DNA of 40,814 nucleotides from Candidatus Aquidulcis sp. (GTDB taxonomy: Bacteria > Chloroflexota > Anaerolineae > Anaerolineales > UBA4823), in contig DYIZ01000045.1 of assembly GCA_020723385.1 (NCBI GenBank), forward strand, positions 1 through 40,814, given 5' to 3'. Below the pieces are notes generated by a model, which made no database searches, was not told where the DNA came from, and worked only from the letters and a program-made list of their open reading frames with translations. Below are positions 19,635 through 29,900 of this stretch, piece after piece. Within the stretch, counting starts at the first letter, position 1. Every line of letters begins with the position of its first letter. The translations under genes and the position numbers were made by a program.

Positions 19635-20546
19635 TCAGGCTCCCAAAAATGCCAGCAAAGGGGTCAGAGTCAATGGGCTGAGCAGCGTCGTGACGAAAAC
19701 TGCCACCGAAACGAAAGAAGGCTCTACGTCGAATTCCGTTGCCAGCACCGTCGTCAGCACCGCGGCCGGCATCGCCGCTTCTAAAATACCTGCCTGCCGG
19801 GCCAAACCCTGTAATCCGAAGATACCGCTCAAGCCGAAAGCCAGCAGCGGCGACACCAGCAGCCGGAGCGCGGCTACAACTCCCAATGCCAGCGTCTGCC
19901 CGGCCCAGCGCGCCGCCTGGACTTGCAGTCCGAGCAACACGAGCTGGCAGGGAATGGCTGCATTGCCCAGCAGATCCACTGTACGCATCAACGGTGTGGG
20001 CACTTGCCAGCCCAAGGCGTTGATCAGCATCGCCAGCAGCAGGGCATAAATCGCGGGGATTTTCAATAATCCCACAAGCGCCTGCTTCAAACTGGACGAT
20101 CCCATCGAGGCGAGCAAGATGCCCCCCGTGTTGGTCATAATCGAGACGGTAATGAAAAAGAGCGTCGCGTGGGCCAGCGCATCGTCGCCGAAGGCGAAGA
20201 GCGTTACCGGGAGGCCGTAGTTGGCGGCGTTCATGATCGTTACAGTCAGTATGACTGCCACCAACATCCGCCGCTCGAACCGAAACACTTGCCCGGCCAG
20301 CCAGGCCAGGATGCCCATCAGCGTCATCAAGGCGACGGTGAAACCGCCCATGCGCAAAAAATCGCTCAAGCCAAGCTGGGAGTTGACCAACAGCTTGAAA
20401 ACCAGACACGGGCTGAAGATATAAAATACTACCTGGGAGAAGATGCGCGGTTTGACTTGCAGCCATTTGCCAATTAAAAAACCGGATCCGGATATCAGGA
20501 AAATAGGCGACAGGTTATTGAAGAACAGAGAGACCAGCGCACTCAA
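19635..20546 (-). CDS. AEC-family (auxin efflux carrier-like) transporter
   Basis: 303 residues with about ten transmembrane helices in two halves, as usual for bacterial AEC permeases. The first half contains 'IMNAANYGLPVTLFAFG' (the N-x-x-N/Y-G-x-P motif in the crossover helix). The second half contains 'AAIPCQLVLLGLQVQ' and 'EAAMPAAVLTTVLATEF' (the matching P-A/S crossover). Substrates of bacterial relatives include malate and other carboxylates; this one cannot be predicted. The start is a TTG that overlaps the TGA of the HEAT gene (TTGA), the same arrangement as at pth. Confidence 0.88.
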   Translation of the reverse strand: MSALVSLFFNNLSPIFLISGSGFLIGKWLQVKPRIFSQVVFYIFSPCLVFKLLVNSQLGLSDFLRMGGFTVALMTLMGILAWLAGQVFRFERRMLVAVILTVTIMNAANYGLPVTLFAFGDDALAHATLFFITVSIMTNTGGILLASMGSSSLKQALVGLLKIPAIYALLLAMLINALGWQVPTPLMRTVDLLGNAAIPCQLVLLGLQVQAARWAGQTLALGVVAALRLLVSPLLAFGLSGIFGLQGLARQAGILEAAMPAAVLTTVLATEFDVEPSFVSVAVFVTTLLSPLTLTPLLAFLGA

Positions 20547-21580
20547 ACCTGATCATCCTCATCATCATCGAGGTTGATCAAATCTCCATCGTCGAGCAGG
20601 TCGAGCTTCTCGTCATCCGCTTCGAGATCGTCCTCATCGAGGTCCAAGATTGGCAGGAGCCCGACATCTTCGGTGAATGATAGATTGTCGAGTGCATCTT
20701 CCAGGAATTCGATCCGCTCGTCCTCGTCAACAGAATCCAGCAATTGTTCGATAGCCTCACGCACGTTGTCTCCCCCAATTTGTGAGAGCGACCAAACTGC
20801 GGCGTCAACGATGTCTTCGTCATCATTTCCCAGCATTTCCAACAGGCGCGGAGCCGCCTGCTTGATTTCCAACTCCCCCGCGGCGGCGATGGCTTCGATC
20901 GCCACTGAGGGGCGCTCATCGTCGAGGTGGCTGAGCACCTTTTCGTGCCAGTTCTCGCTGCCCGTACGGCCCATCGCAAACAGGGCTGTTACCAGCCAAT
21001 CTTCTTTACCGGATGTATATGCAGCCTGGATGAGCGGGGCAACCTCTTTCCGGCTGGAATATCCCAAAGCTTCCAGCGCCCTGCGGCGCACCAGGGCCTC
21101 ATCAGAGCCTGCGGCGACATACAACAAAGCAGCCTCGACGGCGTGAAGCGCTTTTTCGGAAAGCTCCTCTAGCTCGCCCAGGTAGACAAAATTCCCCAGG
21201 GCTGTGGCAGCCTCGGCGCGCACATCGGGCGAGTCATCCTTCGTCATCATTTCCAAAAATGATGGGATCAATTCGGCCAATTCATAAGCCCGCAGCAGCC
21301 GAATAGCAACGACCCGTACGTGTGGGTCGCTATCGTTCAGCGCCAGGCGGCCTACCTCATCGAAAAAGAGCACTGTATCGCTGATGCCAAGCTGTTCCAG
21401 ATCTTCCATCAGGGCTTGCCGCCGCCACAGGGCGATGTGCCCCCAATCTTTGCGGAGCAGGTTGGCATCGTGCGATGAGAGGTCCGAGAGCCGGTAGAGA
21501 TATTGCGGGGGCAGTAAATGATCCTCATCAAGCATCGCTTGAAGGACAGTTTGGAATGAGAGTTTAGAGGGATCGGTCAT
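20543..21580 (-). CDS. HEAT-repeat protein with acidic tail
   Basis: 345 residues from the ATG at 21580, two bases after rseP. Earlier in-frame codons lie inside rseP and are not used. From about 75 to 275 there are HEAT/PBS-lyase-like helical repeats, such as 'DSDPHVRVVAIRLLRAYE', 'DSPDVRAEAATALGNFV', 'EALVRRRALEALG', 'RPSVAIEAIAAAGEL' and 'DEDIVDAAVWSLSQIGG'. The last 50 residues are extremely acidic (runs of Asp and Glu, ending 'LDDDEDDQV'). HEAT arrays are protein-binding scaffolds. The acidic tail may mimic nucleic acid or bind basic partners. There is no signal peptide, so it is cytosolic. Function unknown; the operon links it to membrane proteolysis. Confidence 0.88.
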   Translation of the reverse strand: MTDPSKLSFQTVLQAMLDEDHLLPPQYLYRLSDLSSHDANLLRKDWGHIALWRRQALMEDLEQLGISDTVLFFDEVGRLALNDSDPHVRVVAIRLLRAYELAELIPSFLEMMTKDDSPDVRAEAATALGNFVYLGELEELSEKALHAVEAALLYVAAGSDEALVRRRALEALGYSSRKEVAPLIQAAYTSGKEDWLVTALFAMGRTGSENWHEKVLSHLDDERPSVAIEAIAAAGELEIKQAAPRLLEMLGNDDEDIVDAAVWSLSQIGGDNVREAIEQLLDSVDEDERIEFLEDALDNLSFTEDVGLLPILDLDEDDLEADDEKLDLLDDGDLINLDDDEDDQV

Positions 21581-21582
21581 AA

Positions 21583-22677
21583 TCAGGGGAGTTGGGCGGG
21601 GCGAATGAAATCGAGAATGTTGACATACAGCAACAATCCGATCAGGATGAATATGCTGATGGCGTTGACCCAGGCTTCGAATTCCGGGGGAATGCGCCGG
21701 CGGAAAATCAATTCGGGCAGGGCGAACAGGATTCGCCCGCCATCGAGGGCGGGGATTGGCAGGAGATTGAGCAAGCCCAACGAGGACGAGATGATCGCCA
21801 GGAAGGTGGTGATGTTCATCGCCCAGGGCATACAGGTGCTGGAATCTGAACGCAGTTCGCGGTAGGTATCGTACATGCCCTTGAACCCCACCAATCGTCC
21901 CTGGCTGGCCGGGATCTGTTGGCTGATGATCTTTCCAGGCAGGGTGACCAACTGGTAGGCATAATTGTATACCGACGTCATACCCAATGGGATGGCGCGG
22001 AAGATTGGCACGGGCTGGAGCGTAACCGGGTTGCCCATATAAACGCCGATTTCGCCGGTGCCGTCTTCCGCGTTGAGCGCCGGGGTGACTGTTACAACGC
22101 CAGCCAGCCCGCCGCGCAGGTAAGCGATGCTGAGCGGCTGATTGGCGTTGGCGTCTACGATGGCGCGCAGCTCGTCGAAGTTGGTGATCGGTTGGTCGTT
22201 GATGGCGGTGATGATGTCGCAATCTTTCAACCCGCCCAGCTCCGCCGGGCGCGGCGATTGACTGGGATCAGGCGACATGAGGGCGATCTGCACCTGGTTG
22301 GTGATAGGGACTGGCTCGCCGAACCCCGCCAGGGTGGTGGCAAACAAGGCGATAGCCACCAGAATATTCATCGCCGGGCCGGCCAGGTAGACGCCGATGC
22401 GGACGAGCGGCTTAGCCGCACCCAGCCCACCGGGGACATTGGGGTCAGATTCCCCCTTGGGGCGCACAAACCCGCCCAGGGGCAGCCAGTTCAGCGTATA
22501 TTTGGTGCCGCCCAACTCGAAGAGGGTCAGCATCCGGGGGGGAAGTCCAAATCCGAATTCTTCGACCTCGATCTTGAACAGACGGCAGATCAAAAAGTGG
22601 CCCAGTTCGTGCACAAAAATCAGCGCAGCCAGGGCAAAAACGAATTCCAAGATGGTTTGAATGTTGGGTAAAGCCAT
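21583..22677 (-). CDS. rseP: Site-2 intramembrane metalloprotease RseP
   Basis: 364 residues. The zinc site is HELGH at 23-27 in the first helix and 'LLPIPALDGGRILF' (Asp about 312) in a later one. A PDZ domain (about 115-205) lies between, marked by 'LGGLKDCDIITAINDQPITNFDELRAIVD' (in pieces). The family cleaves membrane-spanning anti-sigma factors, signal peptides or other single-span proteins inside the bilayer. It is first in a five-gene minus-strand operon, with gaps of 2, -4, 1 and 3 bases. An extended -10 element lies 35 bases upstream. No adjacent dxr or bamA is present, unlike in many bacteria. Confidence 0.93.
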   Translation of the reverse strand: MALPNIQTILEFVFALAALIFVHELGHFLICRLFKIEVEEFGFGLPPRMLTLFELGGTKYTLNWLPLGGFVRPKGESDPNVPGGLGAAKPLVRIGVYLAGPAMNILVAIALFATTLAGFGEPVPITNQVQIALMSPDPSQSPRPAELGGLKDCDIITAINDQPITNFDELRAIVDANANQPLSIAYLRGGLAGVVTVTPALNAEDGTGEIGVYMGNPVTLQPVPIFRAIPLGMTSVYNYAYQLVTLPGKIISQQIPASQGRLVGFKGMYDTYRELRSDSSTCMPWAMNITTFLAIISSSLGLLNLLPIPALDGGRILFALPELIFRRRIPPEFEAWVNAISIFILIGLLLYVNILDFIRPAQLP

Positions 22678-22711
22678 AAATTACCTGTAATTTTGGGTAC
22701 CTTTCGGAGCG

Positions 22712-22720
22712 ATTATATCA
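22712..22720 (-). promoter_or_regulatory. Extended -10 promoter of the rseP operon
   Basis: On the minus strand this reads TGATATAAT, in the 73-base gap between mvaD and rseP, 35 bases before the rseP ATG. No good -35. Confidence 0.5.
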
Positions 22721-22750
22721 GTTTTGTGACCGGCGAAGATAGGTGGCGGG

Positions 22751-23743
22751 TTAATAATCTTCGTCCACCCTCGCCGCGCGCCCCGGCCGGGCGGTGAGAA
22801 CCTTCGAAACCCCCGAAATCCCGGATAGTTCTTGCGCCACTCGATCGGCGTGTGCGCTGAGGCTGATCACATGCACGTTCGGGCCGGCGTCAATCGTATA
22901 GCAAACGGGCCAGCCCTGCCGCCGCCAGGCCTGGACGGCATGGATAACAGCCAGGGTGGGCGGCTGCCAATACAGGATAGGCGGGGTGGAAGTCATTATC
23001 ACCGCGTGCATCAGGTTGCTGTCCAGCTCGACCATATCGGCAAAAGCTTCGAAATCCCGCTCGCAGATAGCGCGCCGGCAAAGGGCAAGGCGGCGTGGCG
23101 CGTCAGCCACGCGGGCGGTTTGCAGCGGGCTGGTGAGCGCCAGCGCGTGACCCTCGGTCGAGCCGATGGTTTTGTGCGCCTGGCTGACGATCACCACGTT
23201 GTCCACGATGTCCCAATGATCGGGCGGGGCAATGGAGAAGGCGAAAGAATCCTCGTCGCTCTCGCCAGCCTGCCATTCGACGAAACCGGCCGGGACAGAG
23301 CGGCAGGCTGACCCGGAGCCGGTGCGCGCCAGCCGGGAGAGATCCTTCTCGCCGAGAGCGATGCCCGCCGCGTGGGCCGCGGCCAAACTGAGCGCGGCGA
23401 AAGCCGATGCGGACGAGGCGATTCCCGCACCCATCGGGAAATTGTTCGAGCTGCGAACCTCGGCGAAAAGGGAGATGCCAGCCATCTGCCGCACCCGGTC
23501 GAGAAAGGCGCTCACCCGGGCAAGCGCTTCCCCGGTGACAGGCTGATCCTCCAGGGTAAGCTGATCTCCCGCCAATTTGGGATCGAAAGTCACCCGGGTG
23601 CGGGTGGTCAAGCCTTCGAGGTTCATCGAAAGCGAGCTATTGACCGGAATCCGCAGGCAAGGGTCGCGATCGCCCCAGTATTTGATAAAGGCGATATTAC
23701 TATTGGCAGTACAGGTGGCTGTTCTTTGGGATCTATCAGACAT
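22751..23743 (-). CDS. mvaD: Diphosphomevalonate (or phosphomevalonate) decarboxylase, GHMP kinase family
   Basis: 330 residues from the ATG at 23743; a longer frame upstream adds 20 unconserved residues. Family marks: 'ANSNIAFIKYWGDRD' with the substrate-binding Lys-Tyr, 'NNFPMGAGIASSASAFAAL' (GHMP phosphate-binding loop), 'SGSACRSVPAGFVEW' (Ser-Gly-Ser-Ala-x-Arg-Ser) and 'YTIDAGPNVHVI' with the catalytic Asp. The enzyme makes isopentenyl diphosphate, or isopentenyl phosphate, by ATP-driven decarboxylation in the mevalonate pathway. In Roseiflexus, a Chloroflexota bacterium, a homolog was shown to act on phosphomevalonate, so the substrate here is open. No other pathway gene is in the window. 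No good ribosome site is visible. Confidence 0.88.
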   Translation of the reverse strand: MSDRSQRTATCTANSNIAFIKYWGDRDPCLRIPVNSSLSMNLEGLTTRTRVTFDPKLAGDQLTLEDQPVTGEALARVSAFLDRVRQMAGISLFAEVRSSNNFPMGAGIASSASAFAALSLAAAHAAGIALGEKDLSRLARTGSGSACRSVPAGFVEWQAGESDEDSFAFSIAPPDHWDIVDNVVIVSQAHKTIGSTEGHALALTSPLQTARVADAPRRLALCRRAICERDFEAFADMVELDSNLMHAVIMTSTPPILYWQPPTLAVIHAVQAWRRQGWPVCYTIDAGPNVHVISLSAHADRVAQELSGISGVSKVLTARPGRAARVDEDY

Positions 23744-23772
23744 TTGATGAGGAATCACTTTCTTGCAATTCT

Positions 23773-23799
23773 GGCTCTCCCGTTGGAAACGGGAGAGCC
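23773..23799. repeat. 12-bp-stem inverted repeat upstream of mvaD
   Basis: ggctctcccgtt (23773-23784) and aacgggagagcc (23788-23799) are exact complements with loop gga. It lies in the mvaD leader, 30 bases before the start, and no T-run follows. It could be an operator or mRNA hairpin. Confidence 0.7.
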
Positions 23800-23883
23800 G
23801 CAATTCTCGAAATCAATCATACCACCTGCTTACCCAGACCCTAAAGGTTTTTCTAGCGAATCAGCGCTTTTTCAGGCAAATAG

Positions 23884-23920
23884 GGCAGCGCCCCCTGCGC
23901 TTGATGCAGGGGGCGCTGCC
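23884..23920 (-). terminator. Likely terminator of the giant gene
   Basis: An exact 15-bp GC-rich stem (23884-23898 with 23906-23920) starts five bases after the stop codon of the giant gene. The following T-run on the minus strand is weak (ctattt). Confidence 0.55.
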
Positions 23921-23924
23921 ATGC

Positions 23925-26900
23925 TTATCTGCCGCCAGCCTCTTTGACGACAACTGGCAGGCATACTTTATAACCGATAACTTGCACCGTTTTTGAAGCC
24001 GATACACTGCCCGCCGCGTTGGCGGCTGTCACCGTAACGGTATAGATTCCGGTGGCTGTATAAACGTGGTTGACGACTGCGGGTGCGCCGCTGCTCAAGG
24101 TGGTCCCATCGCCGAAATCCCAGGCATAGCTCACGTTGGTGCCAGCCAGGATCGTGGCGGTGAAAATGGTCGTGCTGCCCATCAAGATTGGAGTGTTGCC
24201 CACCACTTGCAATCCGCTGACTGCCTGGTCCAGGAACAGGTAGAATGGTCCAGATGTTTGTGTATTGCCCGCCACATCCACGGCTTCCACCCACAAAGTA
24301 TACCGGCCGGCGATCAGCTCATCCAGGTGAGGGGCGAATTGCCAGGCCTGCGGGTCGCCGTCAACCGGCTGCTGGTAGACATTGCTGATGGGGTCGTAAA
24401 CCAGTACTCTCAGGCTGGCTATGCCGCTGCCATCGCTGGTTGCACCGCTCAACACCGCCTCGCCGCTCCCGCCAGGCAAGTAATTGAGTATATCCGCGCC
24501 TGCGATGAGCTGGATCGCTGTAGTTTGCGGCGCGACATTATCTACGGTTGTGGTCAGCCAATCGGTCGGCTCGCTGAGGTTACCGACCGCATCGTAGCCG
24601 CGTGCCCGCAGGGTGTGGACGACGCCATCTTCGGATGGCAGTTGCCATGTGTAGCGCCACTGCTGCTGCCCGCCCTGCGGCTGGTACACCAGCGCGGGAA
24701 GCCAGGGCGCGATATCCCAATCGAGCTGCACTTCGACCATCGTCACCAGCGTTTCGCCGTCTGATGCTGTACCGCCGATCACAGCCGCCTCGCCGGTCAG
24801 GAATTGCGGCAGTGAGGCAGCCACCGAAGGCGGATTGGGGTCAACCTCGAAGGTCGCCGAAACCACGGTAAACAGGCCAACCTGGTCGAAGGCGCGCACC
24901 CACACGGTGAATGAGGTCGCCCCAACCGGTACGCTCACTTCTGCCGACCAATTTTGCAGCCCCGTCGCGTCATGCCAGGTAGTGCCGGTCGAGACTTGTA
25001 CGAGCGCGATCCCTGCGCCCATGCCGTCGTCGGCGGCGCCGTAGAGCGTGACCAACCCGACTGGCAGCATCTGCCCCGGCATCGAGGTGATGATCACTTC
25101 CGGCGTTTCGCCATCCACCCGGTGGCTCAGGCTGGCCTGGCTGAACACATCGCCGCCGCTCTCCAGAGAAGCGCTGGTGGAGACATCCGACAATCCCGTC
25201 AGGTCGGAATCCAGCGCGGCTGTGATGGTTATGACATGGCTCACAGCCGCATCAATCGGCGGGACGTCGAGCAGCCAGTGGTCGGGCGCGGCGCAGTCGG
25301 CGCAGGCAGCCCCCTCTACGGTCAGATAAGACAACCCCGGGGTGGCTTGCAGCTCCACCTGGAGACCGTTCACCAGCCGTGTTTCCTGATTCGCCAGGTC
25401 TACCCGGTAAGTCAGCCCGGCGTTTGGCCCCCAGATGCTGCCGGGCAGTTGCGTGCTGGACAGCGCCATCAACACACTGTCGGCGCGCGGCTGCGAGTCG
25501 TTGATCACTGCCACGCTGCACAGATCATCCCAGTGATAGAACCTGGTCAGCGCTCCCGACAGGTCATTATTGGTGGGGAATGTGCTCCAGAAATGGCTTT
25601 CGTCAACCGACGGGATATCGTCGCTCACGGCGAAAGCTACGAGGTTCAGGCTGGAGATCGTGTCAATATTCCACGGGATTCTGGCCTCGGTGTCGCCATT
25701 CTCGCCCTGGACGAATTCCATACCGCCGATGGCTGCCCATTGCGCGCCGTTGTACGCCCACAGGTTGCCCTCGGTGCTGCTGGTGATGTTCAAAGCCAGG
25801 TCCGCCAGGAAAGGCAGGATCACTGGCCCGGCGGGAGTTTCGATCCCGCTGGCCGCGCCGCCTGCCTGGGTATCGAGGTAGACCCACAGGTCGCCGTCCA
25901 GCGCCCACCAGGCGCCCTGCCAACCAACGTAGAAAGCTTCCCCATCCCAGGAAGCGTAGAGGGCCGTGGTTTCCACCTGGCTGTTGGCGATATGCGGGCG
26001 CTCGTCGTCGTCGAGCCGTTCCGATTCGCGCCATTCGCCGTTCGCCAGGTCGAGATAGCCATCCACGATGATGGTCTGCTTCCGGTCGCCGCACGCCGTG
26101 GGCGGGTCGTCGAAGGTGCCCACGCGCCACGGCCCGTATTCGAGGTTGAACTGGTTCCCGGCGGCGTCCTTCGCGCCGATGTGAACGTACCAATCGCCGG
26201 GCTGTGAGAGCATTTCGGCAGCCGTGTTGCCTGTCACCACGCTGGTTGGGAATGTACCGGTTACCTGGTCAACTGCCAGCACCACATCGGCGATGCCAGA
26301 GCCGTCTTCGGGCGTTGTCCAGGTGATGACCAGCGCGGTGGGTTGGTCGAAGTGCGTTCCGGGCGGCGCAGAGAAGGTGACCGGCTCCAACCCGGTGGGC
26401 GGGACATTGTCCACCGTGATGGGACGCGCTTCGAGCGTGGTGTTGCCGGCCCGGTCGGCGGCGCGTGCCCACACCGGGAAGCTGACGAATTCTTGCCCGA
26501 TGGGGCCTTCCCACTCCAGGCTCCAATCCGACCCCGAAACCGAGGCGGGCAGCCAGGTGTAGCCGCCATCCAGGCTGATCTCCACTGAGGCCAGCCCGCT
26601 GTTGTCGTCGCTGGCTGTACTGCCGAAGGTAGCTGTATGCGTGATCCACCCGCTTCCCGATGGGGAGACGATTGCCAATGCCGGGGGTGTGGCATCGGCG
26701 GCGGTTTGCCCGGTGACGTTCAGGCTGAGCAGGTCCGTTTGACCGACGTTGCCCGCTTTGTCCACGGCAAAAGCCTGGGCGCTGTGCAGGCCATTGGCGA
26801 GCGTGATCCAGGCCCGGAAGGTGCGCGGCTGCCCGGAGTCCCACGGCTCAGCCGCCCACTGCGCATCCACACGGTTGCCGTCTACCTCGAAGTAGATATC

Positions 26901-29900
26901 GCCCACGCTGAACTGGCCGGCGGCGTAGTCAGACACCTGGACGCGCAATTCCAGCGGGGCGGTGACATCCACATCGGGAGCACCCGCGCCAGCCAGGACT
27001 CTGGAAGTCCACCCGAGGGTGGGCGCGACGCTGTCGGCCACGAAAGCCCCTTCGTACCAATCGGCCTCATCCGCTTCCTGGTTGCCGACCACATCGGCGG
27101 CGCGGCTGTAGAAGCGATACAACCCGTCTTGCGTGGGCGTGTAATCGGTTGACCAGTAAGAATAGGTCTGATCGGGGGTTTCGAGGGCCACCGCCGTCCA
27201 CGCCGTCGGCAAGGTGGCGGTGATTGGATCGTCTGGGTTCGCCACGAAACTGATCCCCACCTCGACTGCGCCCGCCCCGGAGCTGCCGATGACAGTCGAG
27301 ATGTCTTCCGCGCCGAAGAAGACGGTGAGCGGGGCGGCAAGCAGCTCGAAGCAGCCCATGTCGGCGCGCGCCCCGCCGCCGGGCGGGACTGCGCTGGCCC
27401 AGGAAGCCGCGTCAACCGCCGGAGAGGCAGGGGCGAGATAATACTCGTTGCCGTAGGGGTCGGTAAACTGCGGGTTCTGCCCGACGAGGTCGTGCGCGCC
27501 TTGCGTTAATCCTGTAGAAGCCTGATCATCATAATCCAAAGCGTAGTTGTACAGCAAATTAAAGTCGTTGAAAATCTGTCCGTCGAAGCGGGTTTGCAGG
27601 CCAATGACGTTATCGGAGAGAATGTTATTTTCTACAGTTACCCAGTTGCCTGACCCCTCCGTGTAAAGCCCCCAAATCTCGTCGGTTGACAGGGCGCGGT
27701 TGAAGAGACGCACATCGTCAATCAAGCCGTCGAAGCGCCGGGTGGTATCGTAGGGGGCGCGCCCGATGTTCAGTGGGTAAGAGGAAGAGACAACCGAGCC
27801 AGGCGCGTTCAGCGCGCCTTTCTCGATGCCATTGATGTAGATTTTGAGGGTATTTCCATCGTAAGTCCCGACCACGTGGTACCACGTCCCGGCAGCCATG
27901 AGCGGCGCGGAGAGCGCCTCCTGCCAGCCGCTGGCAATGGCAATCGCAAACGAGAGCCGTCCGTTCTCCCCGGTGCGCAAGACATAGCCGTGCGAGCCTG
28001 AGGCCCAATCGTCCTTCCCCACGATCGTGCCGATCCAGCGTTGAGCCGCCCAGGTGTCGGCGTTGATCCAGGCTGCCACGGTCAGGTTGGTGGGATTCAG
28101 GTTGGCCTGATTGGCGACTGACAGGTAATCGTCGCTGCCATCGAAGTGCAGAGCGCTGCCATTGCGCCCGCCCTCACCGGCAGTCGGGCAGGTGGCCCCG
28201 GAACAGGTCGCGGTGTGGCCGTTGCCGGAAGCGTCGGCGAAGCTGGTGGCCCCGGCAGATTCGTCGAGTTTCCAAGAGGCATTTTGCTGGGTAAGCCCGC
28301 TCAACACGCCTGCCTGGGTGTTGTTGACGATGGTGTTGAAAGAGACCAGCCCGGAGGAGCGGCCCTCGAAGCGCACGCCGAAGGCGTTGCCGCGGATGAC
28401 GTTGTGCGTGATGGCGACGCTGTTGGAAGCGCCAGCGACGTAGACTGCCGCGGCGCTGCCCGCCGTCCCGGTGAGGGTGAAATCGCTCACCTGGGCTTCG
28501 ATCACCCCCAGGAGGGTCACCGGGCTGCCGCCGCTGCCGTCCACTGTCGTTTCGTCCGCCCCGCTGCCGATGAGATGTACGTGGCTGGGCACGCGCAGGT
28601 TTTCCGCATAGCTGCCGGGGCCGACGCCAACGAAAGTTTGCAAGTTGCAAGTTGCAGGTTGCAGGTTGCACGAATTGGTCAAGGTTCGGACATAATCTGT
28701 TGCTGCATCGAGGGCATCTTGGATCACGTCGAAGGCGTCTACCTGCCAAGTCAGGCCGTCGTTGATGCAGGTTTCGCAGTAATCGTCGTCGGCGTAGAAG
28801 GCGGCGCGGCTGTATTCGAGGTAGCCGATGTCCACCCGTTTACCCGCGCCGGGCGGGTAGGGGTCGGTGGGATTGCCGGAGTCAATCGCCGGGGAGTTGT
28901 CGCTGAGGTGATAATTGTGCGAGTAGCGGTCGGCGAACAACGGGTCGAGGAACAGTTCGCCAGGGCCGGGCAGCGCCGGGCTGAGATCGGCGCCATTGTT
29001 CCAGAACAGGTTATAGGTGTGCAGGCGCACCGGGCTGCAACTGCCTGCCTGCATGAGAAGCCCCGTGCCAGAATTGAAGGCGATGATGGTATTGCGCACA
29101 TCCAGCGGGGCGCAGCTCCCAGTATTGACGCCGTTGGTGTTCTCGACCAGGGTGGTGTTGAAAACCTCGAGATCGGTGTCTTCCCCGTTGACAACGATCC
29201 CATTGGCCGCACCGCGCACGATGGAGCGGAAGAAGGCCACCGACTGCGCCCCATCTTCCACCCGTAGCCCGTCGCCGCCAAAACCCTCCCCGCTGAGAGT
29301 CACGCGCGACAGGCCGGCCCCAGCCACCCCCTCGGCGGCGACGAGCGCCCCGGTGAAGGAAGGCGGCGGCTCGATGATCGTGGTATCGGCCCCCGCGCCG
29401 ATCACGGAGACGCTGCTCAACAGGTAGAACGACTGCGGGTAGACCCCGGCCCGGATGAAAACGCGGTTTGCCCCGCTGAGGATCGCCGTTTGAATATCAG
29501 TGAACTCCTCCCCGCTGGGGGCGACGATGGCATCCGGCCGGTAAGCGTGATAACCGGCGGCGAGGAGCGACCCCGCCGTGAGCCGGTAGCTATCGTGAAC
29601 CGGATCGAGGAAGGCGGCCTGGGCGTGGCTGAGGATTTCGCCGCCAGCCAGCCGGATATCCGGCGTCCAGTCTGTGCCGCTCCCGCCCACGCTGGCGCTG
29701 CCCGAACCGGTGAAGTAGAAATCATCGGGGGGAAGATCGAAATTCAGCCACGACCCGTTGGCGGCAGTGTCGTCTACAACGAAAGCTACCTGATCGAGGG
29801 TGAGGCGCTGCGGGTAGAGCGCCACGGGGCTGAAGTCTTCCAGTTGGGCCACTCCTCCGCCGGTCACCACGTAGAGATCGTGGCCGTCGAGGGCCAGCCC

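Noticed and set aside
20543-22222. Longer 559-codon version of the HEAT protein
   Set aside because: The first ~210 codons lie inside rseP in another frame and are unlike any protein. The ATG at 21580, two bases after rseP, fits the operon spacing.
24954-26207. Long open frame antisense to the giant gene (417 codons)
   Set aside because: It is a shadow of the giant gene with biased composition and no domain. The same holds for frames at 28146-29267, 33297-34304 and 36654-37742.
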